In this document: piece after piece, positions 25,196-33,674 of the stretch
Layout of the letters: each line of letters begins with the position of its first letter
Numbering within the stretch: the stretch's first letter is position 1
Assembly: GCA_905480645.1 (NCBI GenBank)
Contig: CAJQRC010000013.1
Coordinates: 24,101 to 88,100, forward strand
Source of the DNA: an uncultured Tateyamaria sp.
GTDB taxonomy: Bacteria > Pseudomonadota > Alphaproteobacteria > Rhodobacterales > Rhodobacteraceae
Reading direction: 5' to 3'
DNA length: 64,000 nucleotides
The notes under the pieces: generated by a model
Seen by the model: the letters and a program-made list of their open reading frames with translations, nothing else
Database searches by the model: none
What the model was told of the DNA's origin: nothing
Made by a program: the position numbers and the translations under genes

Positions 25196-26002
25196 TTATT
25201 TATACTTGTCGTGCATTTCTTTGGCAAAAGGTGTATTGGTTACACCCCATTTTTTTTCCAACTCTAGAATACGACCGGATTTGTGCCAGCCGGTAATCAT
25301 TTCGCTCATTAATGCTGCGAAATTGTCTTCACCAAGCCCAACTGCAAGGCCCCATGGAGCATCGTCAATTGTAGCTAAAGGCATTTCATAATCTGACCAT
25401 GCAGGATCATTTGTCTTTGCAACAATCGCGCTATCATCGTAAACGAATGCCGCACAGTTTCCTGCTTTTAGAGCAGAATAGGCTTCTGCTGTTCCTTTAA
25501 ACGCGACAATCTCAGCACCATAATTTTGAGAGGTAGCCTTATTGTAAAAAGCGCCCTGGATTCCACAAACTGGCTTGCCGTTAAGGTCATTCCAATCCTT
25601 TAAACCAAGGCTTTTTAACGCCAGAACATTTGTTCCGGATGAATAATAATTTGGATCAACAATTTGAACAACTTTACGACGATCGGGTTTGTCCGTCATA
25701 GTTGCAATCATCAGGTCAATTTTACCCTGCTCCAGAAATTGCATTCTGTTTGAGCTCACGACAGGCACATATTCAATCGCTACACCTAGTTTATCAGCAA
25801 CATCTTGAGCCAAATCTGGTTCTAACCCGATAACTGTTCCGGAGGAATCTAAAAAGCCATAAGGTTTGTAATCAGCTTTAACACCGACGATCAAAGTGCC
25901 ACGTTCTTTAATTGTATCTAAAATATCTGCAATACCAGCGGTAACGCTGACACTGGATATGAGGGCTGTAACAGCAATCGTTTTTAGAATCTTAAATTTC
26001 AT
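25196..26002 (-). CDS. Family 3 solute-binding protein for polar amino acids
   Basis: 268 residues with a Sec signal peptide (MKFKILKTIAVTALISSVSV, cleavage near TAGIA). The mature part has TLIVGVKADYKPYGFLDSSG, GLEPDLAQDVADKLGV, FLEQGKIDLMIATMTDKPDR and KSGRILELEKKWGV, the SBP_bac_3 pattern. It delivers a polar amino acid or related ligand to the permeases downstream. RBS GGGAG precedes the ATG. The ligand is not readable from sequence. Confidence 0.92.
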   Translation of the reverse strand: MKFKILKTIAVTALISSVSVTAGIADILDTIKERGTLIVGVKADYKPYGFLDSSGTVIGLEPDLAQDVADKLGVAIEYVPVVSSNRMQFLEQGKIDLMIATMTDKPDRRKVVQIVDPNYYSSGTNVLALKSLGLKDWNDLNGKPVCGIQGAFYNKATSQNYGAEIVAFKGTAEAYSALKAGNCAAFVYDDSAIVAKTNDPAWSDYEMPLATIDDAPWGLAVGLGEDNFAALMSEMITGWHKSGRILELEKKWGVTNTPFAKEMHDKYK

Positions 26003-26462
26003 TTTTATCTCCCGAAAATTTTGACCCTTGAATTCGAGTCATAAAAGTAAGGTTGGCATAAAAACCCGCGAGCGTCATGCCTAAAGATGATAAATTAAGT
26101 ATTAATGAGTAACTGAGCTCAGACATCAAGCTTACAGCTGGTTAAGGAATTCACCTGGCACTCATTAACCCATAGGCCTGCATGTGCTTGAAAGAGAATG
26201 TGATAGTGAGGTCAAAGATATAAGAATGATAGTCTTCCAAATACGGCTAAAGGGTCGCAGAGCAACAGTTACCACTGTGTGAAGACAAGCTAAAAGATGA
26301 GAAATACGGCCTTGAGTAAACATGCATAGGGCACATGGAGGTTATTATTTTTTTAGGAGCGCCACCTTAGTTTGGTTCCAGCGCGTCAGATAGAGCTCAT
26401 ATTGCCGGTTTTTGTATATTCGAGTGAGAAAATTTAGCGATCATTTAACCTCTAGTAAATAA
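26003..26462. other. 460-bp intergenic region, no gene seen
   Basis: No frame with recognisable protein was found on either strand. It should hold the promoter of the leftward amino acid importer operon at its left side and the transcript end of the convergent-side sirtuin region. Confidence 0.5.
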
Positions 26463-27221
26463 TCATTCTGATCTCTCCAAAACATAATCTGCAGCCGTCA
26501 TCTCATGATATTCCACTCTCCCGTATCCAAGATCAATCGGTTGGGGATCGACGACCTCAATAAGGGCTTGATTGGAAATTGCAGTGCGCAAAGCGATACT
26601 GGTTATATTAACGCTGAACGACGTTCCCATAAATACAACGCGCTGGGCTTCCTGCATCAAATGCTCAGCCTCTGACATGCGGTAGAGATCGGTGTAGTAT
26701 TCATCAAACAGTAGAACAAAGGGCTTCAGGGAGACGTCAGGCTCTGGAGTGAGCGTTGTCTTTGATATTTTGAAAGCGTCCAGCAAGACAGGAGTAAGGC
26801 GTGTTTCGTCATCCATGTCATCGCAGGCCACCGCCACGTCTTCCCAAGGAGCATCAATCAAAGGAACGTCTAAACCTTGCTCATGCAGAACTGTAACTTT
26901 GTCCAAGCGCCCATGAATTGGAATATAACCTGTATTGCCAGCTTTGCCGTCCAAGCCATCTATGTTTTGCGTAACAAGCTGCTTATCAGCCAGCCAGTGA
27001 TGAACGGTGTTGGGCTTTATATGACGATACGATGCAAATCGTTTGAAGTACCAAAGAAGAAACTCGTCTGGATGTGACAAATACATCTGCCGGGTGGCCA
27101 TTTCCTGTGGTGTGTAATTCTGACTGCCAACAGTCCAAAGGCCATCTGTACCCCGAAAGGTTGGAATGCCACTTTCCGCACTTACGCCTGCACCAGTTAT
27201 ATAAAGGGTATTTTCGGTCAT
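26463..27221 (-). CDS. Sir2-like NAD-dependent protein deacylase lacking the zinc cysteines
   Basis: About 252 residues. The NAD-binding GAGVSAESGIPTFRG is at residue 10, TQNIDGLDGKAG and the catalytic histidine in PIHGRLDKV follow, and VVFMGTSFSVNITS forms the late Rossmann element. Sirtuins normally hold a structural zinc with two Cys pairs right after the catalytic His. Here that stretch (about 117-150) has no CxxC pair and only one Cys, so zinc is probably absent. The start at 27221 is chosen over a TTG at 27239; neither has a clear ribosome site. It stands alone. Confidence 0.85.
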   Translation of the reverse strand: MTENTLYITGAGVSAESGIPTFRGTDGLWTVGSQNYTPQEMATRQMYLSHPDEFLLWYFKRFASYRHIKPNTVHHWLADKQLVTQNIDGLDGKAGNTGYIPIHGRLDKVTVLHEQGLDVPLIDAPWEDVAVACDDMDDETRLTPVLLDAFKISKTTLTPEPDVSLKPFVLLFDEYYTDLYRMSEAEHLMQEAQRVVFMGTSFSVNITSIALRTAISNQALIEVVDPQPIDLGYGRVEYHEMTAADYVLERSE

Positions 27222-27690
27222 TCGTTTATAAGCGTGCAACTTGGTGATTAAATACCGTACTGTTCGATATGAGAGGTTGGTTTTTAGAAACTATAGACCG
27301 GAGCAAGTGGGTTTTGAAAGTTAAAAAGTTAGCGTCTCTGTATTATGTATTTAAGGCTTAAACACTTTTAGTGGCATACATTGGACGGACCCATAAAATT
27401 TAAGCATTGTATTTTTATCGGACGTAGCAGCATCTACATGTGTATTGATCCAGTAGTACTCTATAGACTGCTTATAAGTTGCCCCAAGTACGTCTACTAA
27501 TTTTGCAGTGGTAGTAAAGAGTTGATAAGAAGCTTGCTCAGCTACGACCCGCTGAAGGTCAAGCCGGTCAGCAACCCGGCAAACTTCAAATTTAGGTCTG
27601 CTATATTTCAATCGCTTGACCTTGATGTCTGGACAAAACTGGCTAACATTTTAACGTATCAGATATAATCTCTCAATCAAAAGGAATTAG
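27222..27690. other. Intergenic region; one weak small frame
   Basis: The only sizeable frame is 86 codons on the minus strand (27351-27611) from a TTG start. It contains EQASYQLFTTTAKLVDVLGA but I recognise no family and the ribosome site is poor. It may be a small hypothetical gene or chance. The right part should hold the promoter of the GAF/LuxR gene. Confidence 0.3.
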
Positions 27691-28650
27691 GTGACCTTCG
27701 ACGAAACCACAATTCCAGAGTCAACGATTAAAAACTGGCAACGTATTGTCGATTTGATCGCAAAATTGGCCGATGTTCCGGCCAGTCTAGTTATGCGTAC
27801 GCATGCTCCTCATCATTCTGTTTTCGTTGCAAGTAGAACGGAGAACAACCCTTACGATGTTGGTTTGCAATTTGAGCTCAATGAAAAACTATATTGCTAC
27901 GGTGTACTAAGAGACGGCGAATTAGTTGTGGAAGACGCTAATTGCGACCCCACCTGGGAAGACAACGACGATATGGAACATGGAATGAGCTTCTATGTGG
28001 GCTACCCTCTACATTGGCCGGACGGGGCAATTTTTGGTACAATTTGTATGCTGGACAAACGGCGTAATCGGAAGGCTCTAATGTTCCGCGCTGGCTTGCA
28101 AGAATTCGCACGTGTTATTGAGGCCGACTTGAAATTGACTGTAGAAGTAAACACGCGCATTCGCTTGGAACAAAAACTGCAAGCAACTCTGGACCAGTTG
28201 GAGGAGCGGGTTACCGAACGCACAACTGAGCTTGAAGAAGCAAATACTGCACTGCGGGTTTTATTAATTAACGTTGAAAAAGCACGCGATGAATATGATG
28301 CGAACATTCGGCGTCAGATTAGGGGGTTAATTTCACCTATTTTAAACAAATTACGTGTACGGCTTAAAGGAAACGGCGCAGTAAAACCTTATTTTGATTT
28401 GTTAGAAGATAGCCTCAAGTCGATGACCGCTGAAATGTCGGACCAATTGACTACATTCTTTGAAGAGCTGACTCCGTCAGAAAAAGACATAGCCATGTTG
28501 ATTATGAGTGGACAGACGACCAAAGACATTGCCCGTATCTTGGCACGGGAGCCGAGCACGATTGAATTTCACCGTAATAATATTCGTAAAAAACTGGGAT
28601 TAAATAAAAGTGGACAAAATTTACGCAGCAAATTGCTATCAATACAATAA
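27691..28650 (+). CDS. GAF domain-coiled coil-LuxR type transcriptional regulator
   Basis: 319 residues from a GTG start with AAGGA upstream. Residues about 10-155 form a GAF-like sensor, with SFYVGYPLHWPDGAIFGTICMLD-type sequence where GxPxxxxxGxxxGxxCxxD is typical. Residues about 165-215 form a coiled coil (QLEERVTERTTELEEANTAL) like those joining sensor and output in kinases. Residues about 255-319 form a LuxR HTH (LTPSEKDIAMLIMSGQTTKD, FHRNNIRKKLGL). There is no receiver or kinase domain, so the GAF domain probably senses the signal directly. It lies 121 bp before the Tat-exported MBL-fold gene, its likely target or partner. Confidence 0.88.
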   Translation: MTFDETTIPESTIKNWQRIVDLIAKLADVPASLVMRTHAPHHSVFVASRTENNPYDVGLQFELNEKLYCYGVLRDGELVVEDANCDPTWEDNDDMEHGMSFYVGYPLHWPDGAIFGTICMLDKRRNRKALMFRAGLQEFARVIEADLKLTVEVNTRIRLEQKLQATLDQLEERVTERTTELEEANTALRVLLINVEKARDEYDANIRRQIRGLISPILNKLRVRLKGNGAVKPYFDLLEDSLKSMTAEMSDQLTTFFEELTPSEKDIAMLIMSGQTTKDIARILAREPSTIEFHRNNIRKKLGLNKSGQNLRSKLLSIQ

Positions 28651-28658
28651 AACACGAG

Positions 28659-28682
28659 GTTTTACCCCATGTTTTACCCATG
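28659..28682. promoter_or_regulatory. Tandem direct repeat upstream of the MBL-fold gene
   Basis: GTTTTACCCCATG and GTTTTACCCATG follow each other with one shared base, about 90 bp before the next start codon. One base in the C-run separates them. Tandem sites fit binding of the LuxR-type dimer encoded just upstream. Function inferred only. Confidence 0.35.
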
Positions 28683-28771
28683 TTATTTAGTCATTAGAAA
28701 AAAGTGTTTTATTGCTACCCTTTAGCGACCTGGCCCACGTCAGGATACATTGCAAAATAGGGGAGACACGC

Positions 28772-29764
28772 ATGGAACGGGACGAACTTAAACTCCAACC
28801 AACGTTAATCAATGGCCAAAAAGATGACCTTACAGAGGGTCTGTCACGTCGGTCATTCTTCATGGCTGCTGGAGCTGCGGGTGTTGGAGGTACTGCGGCA
28901 CTGCTTTCCAGTACGTCTGCACAGGCGCAATCGACTGACTGGACACAGCCCGGTAACAATAATGGCGTTATCGAGCTTCAAAAGACAACAGGCAGTGCTG
29001 TCGATGGAAATTTGGGTATAGATTTTTATGGTCACTGCGCCTTGAAGTTTACTTCACCGGGGGGGGCAACTATTTTGTTTGACCCCTGGCGAAACGATCC
29101 CTCAGGGGCTTGGGGACTTTGGTATAAAAATGAATTTCCTGAAACGCCTGTCGATATTTGTATGTCTACGCACACTCATTTCGACCACGATGCCATTCAT
29201 CGCCCTGTTTCAACTATGGTACTCGATCGGATGGTTGGAAATTTTGAGTTTGCAGATATCAAGATCACCGGATTTGCGGATAAGCACGCGTGTGTTGCAC
29301 CGGGCTGGTATGACTGGACGAATGCGCTGGCGGAATTTGGAGTTAATGCTTGCCCACCTGACAACGTGAGCCACATGGATATGGTGGTCTACGTTGTTGA
29401 AACGGGTGGCATTCGAACACTAATTTGGGGCGACAATCGTCACAATCCGCCGCAAGAGTTTTGGGATGCAATCGGGAAAATTGATATTTTAACATTACCC
29501 GTTGACGGATCGCAGCACATCTTGAGCTACGATCAAGGTAACGATATCGTCAAAAGTCTCAATCCCAAGGTCATAATTCCAACCCATTATTTGAATGAAA
29601 CAACCAGTTATACGCTTACTACATTGCAGGACGCTGATGAATGGGTAAAGTCACAAGCCAGCTACAAGATGCTGGATAGTAGTAGCCTGTCATTGAACGC
29701 TAAAGATGTGTCTGAAATGAGAAAAGAATTTATGTATTTTGGGCATAATGCACAAACAACATAA
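28772..29764 (+). CDS. Tat-exported metallo-beta-lactamase-fold hydrolase
   Basis: About 330 residues from the ATG at 28772 with GGGGAG 6 bp upstream. The leader contains SRRSFFMAAGAAGVGG, a Tat twin-arginine signal, with cleavage near SAQAQ. The mature protein has the metal motif STHTHFDHDAIH (HxHxDH), LPVDGS and IPTHYLN as further ligands, and LIWGDNRHNP. It resembles the UlaG-like branch of the fold, which includes lactonases and other hydrolases; the substrate is unknown. Export of an already folded metalloenzyme fits Tat. Confidence 0.87.
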   Translation: MERDELKLQPTLINGQKDDLTEGLSRRSFFMAAGAAGVGGTAALLSSTSAQAQSTDWTQPGNNNGVIELQKTTGSAVDGNLGIDFYGHCALKFTSPGGATILFDPWRNDPSGAWGLWYKNEFPETPVDICMSTHTHFDHDAIHRPVSTMVLDRMVGNFEFADIKITGFADKHACVAPGWYDWTNALAEFGVNACPPDNVSHMDMVVYVVETGGIRTLIWGDNRHNPPQEFWDAIGKIDILTLPVDGSQHILSYDQGNDIVKSLNPKVIIPTHYLNETTSYTLTTLQDADEWVKSQASYKMLDSSSLSLNAKDVSEMRKEFMYFGHNAQTT

Positions 29765-29808
29765 GATCTCTATACTTTAAATTAGAACTATATTAACCAT
29801 ATTATGTT

Positions 29809-29828
29809 CGACCCGTTTTTACGGGTCG
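29809..29828 (+). terminator. Hairpin after MBL-fold gene
   Basis: Perfect 7-bp arms CGACCCG and CGGGTCG around a 6-base T-rich loop, 45 bp after the stop codon. There is no T-tract on the plus strand, so strength is uncertain. It sits between convergent genes. Confidence 0.5.
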
Positions 29829-29963
29829 GGCATAGCCTCAAAATCCCTCAGCCGTAGTATATCCCGCTTTGCTCAGGCGGTGGGATGAGTAGAGCAAGGC
29901 AGACCTTGGTGATAGGTATCTACCATATTCGTTTCCAAATTTATCGATGTTTGCCCTGATTTC

Positions 29964-31046
29964 CTATTTATCGTTAAATAAGTCTGCCAACGCTTTCGTA
30001 TCGATTGCTCGGCATACATGCCCTACTGGTTTAACAGTTTCTGCGTCTTCTCCAGCAACAATTGCGTTAACGACGGCCTCTTCGACCGCCTCGACTGTGG
30101 CCAAATAAAACGGATCCAGTAATTCGCTGTTGAGTTCAGTGCGTTGCAAGATTGCTTCGTCCTGTTGGGGCATCGGGTGATCATTTGCGACTGAAAAGGC
30201 CAGAAAGATATCTCCAGAACTGTTACCGCCTGGGCTGCCGCCTCGACCAACGCCAATGGCTGCTCGCTTGGCTGTCTGGCGTAGTGCCAAGCTAGAAAGA
30301 GGCGCATCGGTGCCGAGGATGACAATGATTGAGCCAGTTTCCTGTTCTATAAGCCGCCCCTCAGGCATTAATTCGCCAACTGCTTTACCCAAAACATTGA
30401 GCCACGGCCTGATACCGTGGTTGGCTTGAACAAGTGCGCCGAGCGTGTAGGTCTCTCCGCCCAGTTTTAACTGCCTTGAGGCGGTTCCAGTCCCACCCTT
30501 GAACTCATAGCAAATCATACCGTTGCCGCCGCCGGTCGAACCTTCTGCAACGTGTCCTGACGTCGCTGCATTCAACGCTGTAATTGCGTGATCTGCCGTT
30601 ACATGCTGGCCGTTTATGTCGTTAAGAACGCCGTCATAGGTCTCTGCAACAACTGGCATTGCCCAAGCATGCCTGTCCCGAAAATAGTCGGCATAGGTGT
30701 CGATCATCCATTGTGTTGCACCATGATGGACCATACCTACTGAATGAGTGTTAGTGATGCAGATCGGGCCGACGAAGTAGCCCGCGTCGTTGATCCAGTG
30801 AGTGCCCGTCATCTCACCGTTACCATTTAGAGCATACTGACCTGCCCATACTGGTTTGGGCTCGCTCAAGCCTCCACGCGGAATGATGGCTGTGACACCG
30901 GTTCGGATGTTTTTGTTTGTGTCGGTTAATGTTGTGAATCCGACATGCACTCCAGAGATATCGGTGATCGCATTATTTGGCCCGGGAGTGCCTGAAAACG
31001 GTAGGCCAAGATCGCGCGCACGGGGTTTTGGGGTGGGTTGACCCAT
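29964..31046 (-). CDS. P1 family peptidase (DmpA/BapA-like aminopeptidase)
   Basis: 360 residues, a normal length. The N-terminus RARDLGLPFSGTPGPNNAIT and the following DISGVHVGFTTL are family signatures, as are STGGGNGMICYEFKGGTGTAS and GRGGSPGGNSSGDIFLAFS. P1 peptidases self-cleave before a nucleophilic serine to give two chains; here Ser239 in ETGSIIVILGTDAPL is the probable nucleophile. They remove N-terminal residues, including D- or beta-amino acids, from small peptides. No signal peptide is seen, so it is cytoplasmic. It sits 97 bp after an amidase gene on the same strand, suggesting joint breakdown of amide or peptide substrates. Confidence 0.9.
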   Translation of the reverse strand: MGQPTPKPRARDLGLPFSGTPGPNNAITDISGVHVGFTTLTDTNKNIRTGVTAIIPRGGLSEPKPVWAGQYALNGNGEMTGTHWINDAGYFVGPICITNTHSVGMVHHGATQWMIDTYADYFRDRHAWAMPVVAETYDGVLNDINGQHVTADHAITALNAATSGHVAEGSTGGGNGMICYEFKGGTGTASRQLKLGGETYTLGALVQANHGIRPWLNVLGKAVGELMPEGRLIEQETGSIIVILGTDAPLSSLALRQTAKRAAIGVGRGGSPGGNSSGDIFLAFSVANDHPMPQQDEAILQRTELNSELLDPFYLATVEAVEEAVVNAIVAGEDAETVKPVGHVCRAIDTKALADLFNDK

Positions 31047-31143
31047 GGTTTATTCCCTTCGACGGGTTTCTGAGAAAAAAGCCAATCACAGCAAAAAATA
31101 AAATGCGGTGACGTTAAAGCTGGGCATGAAAGAACTCTTTGGT

Positions 31144-32571
31144 TTAAATGATTTTTTTAGGCGTAATCGGCAATTGTTTCGATATGCCGACAGCTTGTTC
31201 AAATCGTTTTGCCGCAAGCAATAGTGCGGCTTCTCCCCTTGGTTTGCCCATGATTTGAATTCCAACTGGCAACCCTTCAGTGGTAAATCCGCAGGGAACA
31301 CTGATTGTCGGACAGGCGGTCATGGTCAATGCAAAAGTAATTGAAAACCAGTCGATATAGGTCTCGCATGGCTTACCATCGATTTCTGTTACATAGCGTT
31401 GATCGACCGGGAATGGAGCTATGGAAGCCGTAGGACAAATTAAAAAATCATGCGTCTCGAAGAAGGCTATTACCTTCTTGTAAAGTTCAATCCGAACGCG
31501 TTCTGCGTCGAATATTTGAGATGGCGTGATGCGTAATCCGAGTTCGATATTACCAATGATTTCTGGTGCTATCTGGTCGCGATGTTTTAATAGGATCGGC
31601 CCCATCATGGTGGCGAATAAGACGGCACGAAGTGTTTGAAACGCCTCAAGTACGCCGGTGAAGTCGGGAATATCATCCGTCACTTCAGCGCCGAGATCTG
31701 CAAAGATAGACGACGCACCACCGCAGACTTTCGCGATTTCTTTCTCCATAGAAACAATGGAAAGATCAGGGCTGAAAGCAACGCGCTTTGGCATGCCAGT
31801 TCCCTGTAGTGTTTCGACGAAGGATGGCCCTGCATGATCAAAAGACAAGGGGTCATCAATTTGCTGACCGACGCCAGCATCCAGCATTAGTGCCAAGTCA
31901 TCAACATTTCGTGCTAGAGGCCCTTCAACCCAAAGAGTGTCCATAGATGGTAAACGCGTACCACGGGGTACGCGGCCCGGACTGGGACGTAAGCCGACAA
32001 TACCATTAAACGCTGCTGGTGTGCGTAAACTGCCACCCAGATCGTTACCCGTAGCCAGCCAAACCAATCCACTGGCGAGAGCTGCCGATGATCCACCAGA
32101 AGATCCGCCCGCGCTTTTTCGCATATCCCAAGGATTACGGGTTAAGCCGTTAACAGGATTGAAGGTATGGCCGCCTGCCCACTCAGGAACATTGGATTTG
32201 GCTACTGCAATTGCCCCATTGCTTTGTAACTGCCTGACAGTTGCGTCAGATTTTAGCGGGACATTGTCAGCAAATATGGGAGAGCCATAGGTTGTTACAG
32301 CACCACCGAGGTCATTGTAATCTTTTACAGCGATGGGCAGGCCACAGAGTGATTTTGGGTTCCCAGCATGCTCTTCTAAGTCTAGAGATTTTGCTTGCTC
32401 ACGCGCTTGTTCAAAACAATGAATGGGTAAAGCGTTAACTTCAGTATCAACAGCCTCTATACGCTGAATGGAAGCCTCAACTAAATCAAGGGGAGATATT
32501 TCCTTTGAACGGAGACGATTGACCGCTTCAGTTGCAGTCATTTGAATAAAATCATTATTCGCATCGCTCAT
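31144..32571 (-). CDS. Amidase signature family protein
   Basis: About 475 residues from the ATG at 32571, behind TAGGAG. The catalytic lysine is in IAVKDYNDLGG. The signature SAGGSSGGSSAALASGLVWL and LGGSLRTPAAFNGIVGLRPS give the Ser-cisSer-Lys triad. The family hydrolyses diverse amides (aryl and aliphatic amides, urea derivatives, Glu-tRNA); it is not GatA by context. There is no signal peptide. Its neighbours are a P1 peptidase downstream and a decayed GntR/UTRA regulator upstream that may once have controlled the pair. Confidence 0.9.
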   Translation of the reverse strand: MSDANNDFIQMTATEAVNRLRSKEISPLDLVEASIQRIEAVDTEVNALPIHCFEQAREQAKSLDLEEHAGNPKSLCGLPIAVKDYNDLGGAVTTYGSPIFADNVPLKSDATVRQLQSNGAIAVAKSNVPEWAGGHTFNPVNGLTRNPWDMRKSAGGSSGGSSAALASGLVWLATGNDLGGSLRTPAAFNGIVGLRPSPGRVPRGTRLPSMDTLWVEGPLARNVDDLALMLDAGVGQQIDDPLSFDHAGPSFVETLQGTGMPKRVAFSPDLSIVSMEKEIAKVCGGASSIFADLGAEVTDDIPDFTGVLEAFQTLRAVLFATMMGPILLKHRDQIAPEIIGNIELGLRITPSQIFDAERVRIELYKKVIAFFETHDFLICPTASIAPFPVDQRYVTEIDGKPCETYIDWFSITFALTMTACPTISVPCGFTTEGLPVGIQIMGKPRGEAALLLAAKRFEQAVGISKQLPITPKKII

Positions 32572-32779
32572 TGTACATTCTCCTATTGGTATTATTTCAA
32601 CTCGGATTTTTAAATAAAGTCTATCTCCAGAGATCATGCCCGTAAACTGCTGCGTATTTATTCGAGCATTAGTAGCGGTAGGGACAGGAGAGGCCCAATT
32701 GGGCTAGGTGGTAAAGTTATAAGCTATGTAAAATTCTAAACGGAAGAATACTACAATTTTTGGGACAAGCAGTGGTTCG

Positions 32780-33214
32780 TTAGCGCATGATTGTCCCGGA
32801 AAAATGTGCAACATCACCACGCCAGTACTGGTGTCCGACGCTGATTGGTTTGTCCTGAACGTCCAGAACGGTCTGTTCTAGCAGCAATCCAGCGCAGGGT
32901 GGTGTAAGTTCAAGCGTTTTTGCTATGTGTTCAGGAAAACCGATCATGGTGATAGCTATTCGGGAATGGGTCGCCCTGATGCCATAAACGTCCTCGAAAA
33001 ACGGGATGAGAGGTCTTTCCAAGTTTCGGGATTGTAGATCTGGGAAACGCTCTGCAAAAACAAATTCTTCTTCGACAAAAGCTAGTTTGTTGCTTAGCCG
33101 ACAGATTCGCGAATATTTGTGAATTTCCGAATCTGGTGGAACCATTAGAGCCTCTGATTCCTCCAAATTTGCCGTTGTGGTTTCAAAACTTACCTGAGCG
33201 TATTTCGCAAACGC
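32780..33214 (-). pseudogene. GntR-family regulator remnant: UTRA domain only, DNA-binding domain lost
   Basis: The frame open from 33214 (stop at 33217) encodes 144 residues that read as a UTRA ligand-binding domain: RLSNKLAFVEEEFVFAERFP, VYGIRATHSRIAITMIGF and GLLLEQTVLDVQDKPISVG, ending YWRGDVAHFSG. UTRA domains occur at the C-terminus of GntR regulators after a winged helix. No winged helix can be read in any minus frame of the next 200 bp. So the gene is truncated or frameshifted, unless a free-standing UTRA protein starts at a TTG near 33166. The original target was probably the neighbouring amidase/peptidase genes. Confidence 0.65.
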
Positions 33215-33240
33215 TCACACCCCAGTGTGATTATCATCGG

Positions 33241-33265
33241 TATCCTGAAATAAAGTTTCAGGATA
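33241..33265. repeat. Perfect 10-bp inverted repeat with 5-bp loop
   Basis: Arms TATCCTGAAA (33241-33250) and TTTCAGGATA (33256-33265) are perfectly complementary. The repeat lies just upstream of the truncated UTRA frame on the minus strand. It may be an operator, a hairpin, or the scar of the event that removed the DNA-binding domain. Confidence 0.6.
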
Positions 33266-33674
33266 AACTCATCAAGGTGAAGGTCGCACAACATCTGCCT
33301 CCTTTGGGGCTTGATGCTTGGTCCAGCCTGTTGTTGGTCTGTTTGGAAGGGGTCACTGGCCTAGCTTTCTTTGCCCAGATTATGGAGAGAAATAATGTCA
33401 TTTCGCAATTATAGCTTCAGATTTGATTCTGGTGATTTTTTCGCCTGCATTAAAAAGGTTCAGGTCCCGCAGTATGATTTTATCTGCCTATTGCGTGAAC
33501 TGCTGACGCTGCAAACACAAAAAAGCACAAGGCTTGCTCTCCTTATTCTAAAATTTGTCATTTTGGTTAGGCGCCCACAGTTATGCGGTGATAAGCAACG
33601 GAACCTTTTCTACCTTTTCAAAGTATCTTAAACCTGACCCTGCTTAGGCGACTTATCTCATTAGGACCCAGTAT
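33266..33674. other. 409-bp region before the oxidase gene, no gene seen
   Basis: Frames on both strands are open in places but none resembles a protein family. It probably contains the promoter of the oxidase gene at 33675 and the vanished 5' part of the GntR gene. Confidence 0.4.

Noticed and set aside
27351..27611. Possible 86-residue minus-strand gene
   Set aside because: TTG start, weak ribosome site and no recognisable family; kept only as a note in the gap entry.
33136..33631. Plus-strand frames of 86-92 codons upstream of the oxidase
   Set aside because: They run antisense to the GntR remnant or through the promoter region and show no conserved sequence.
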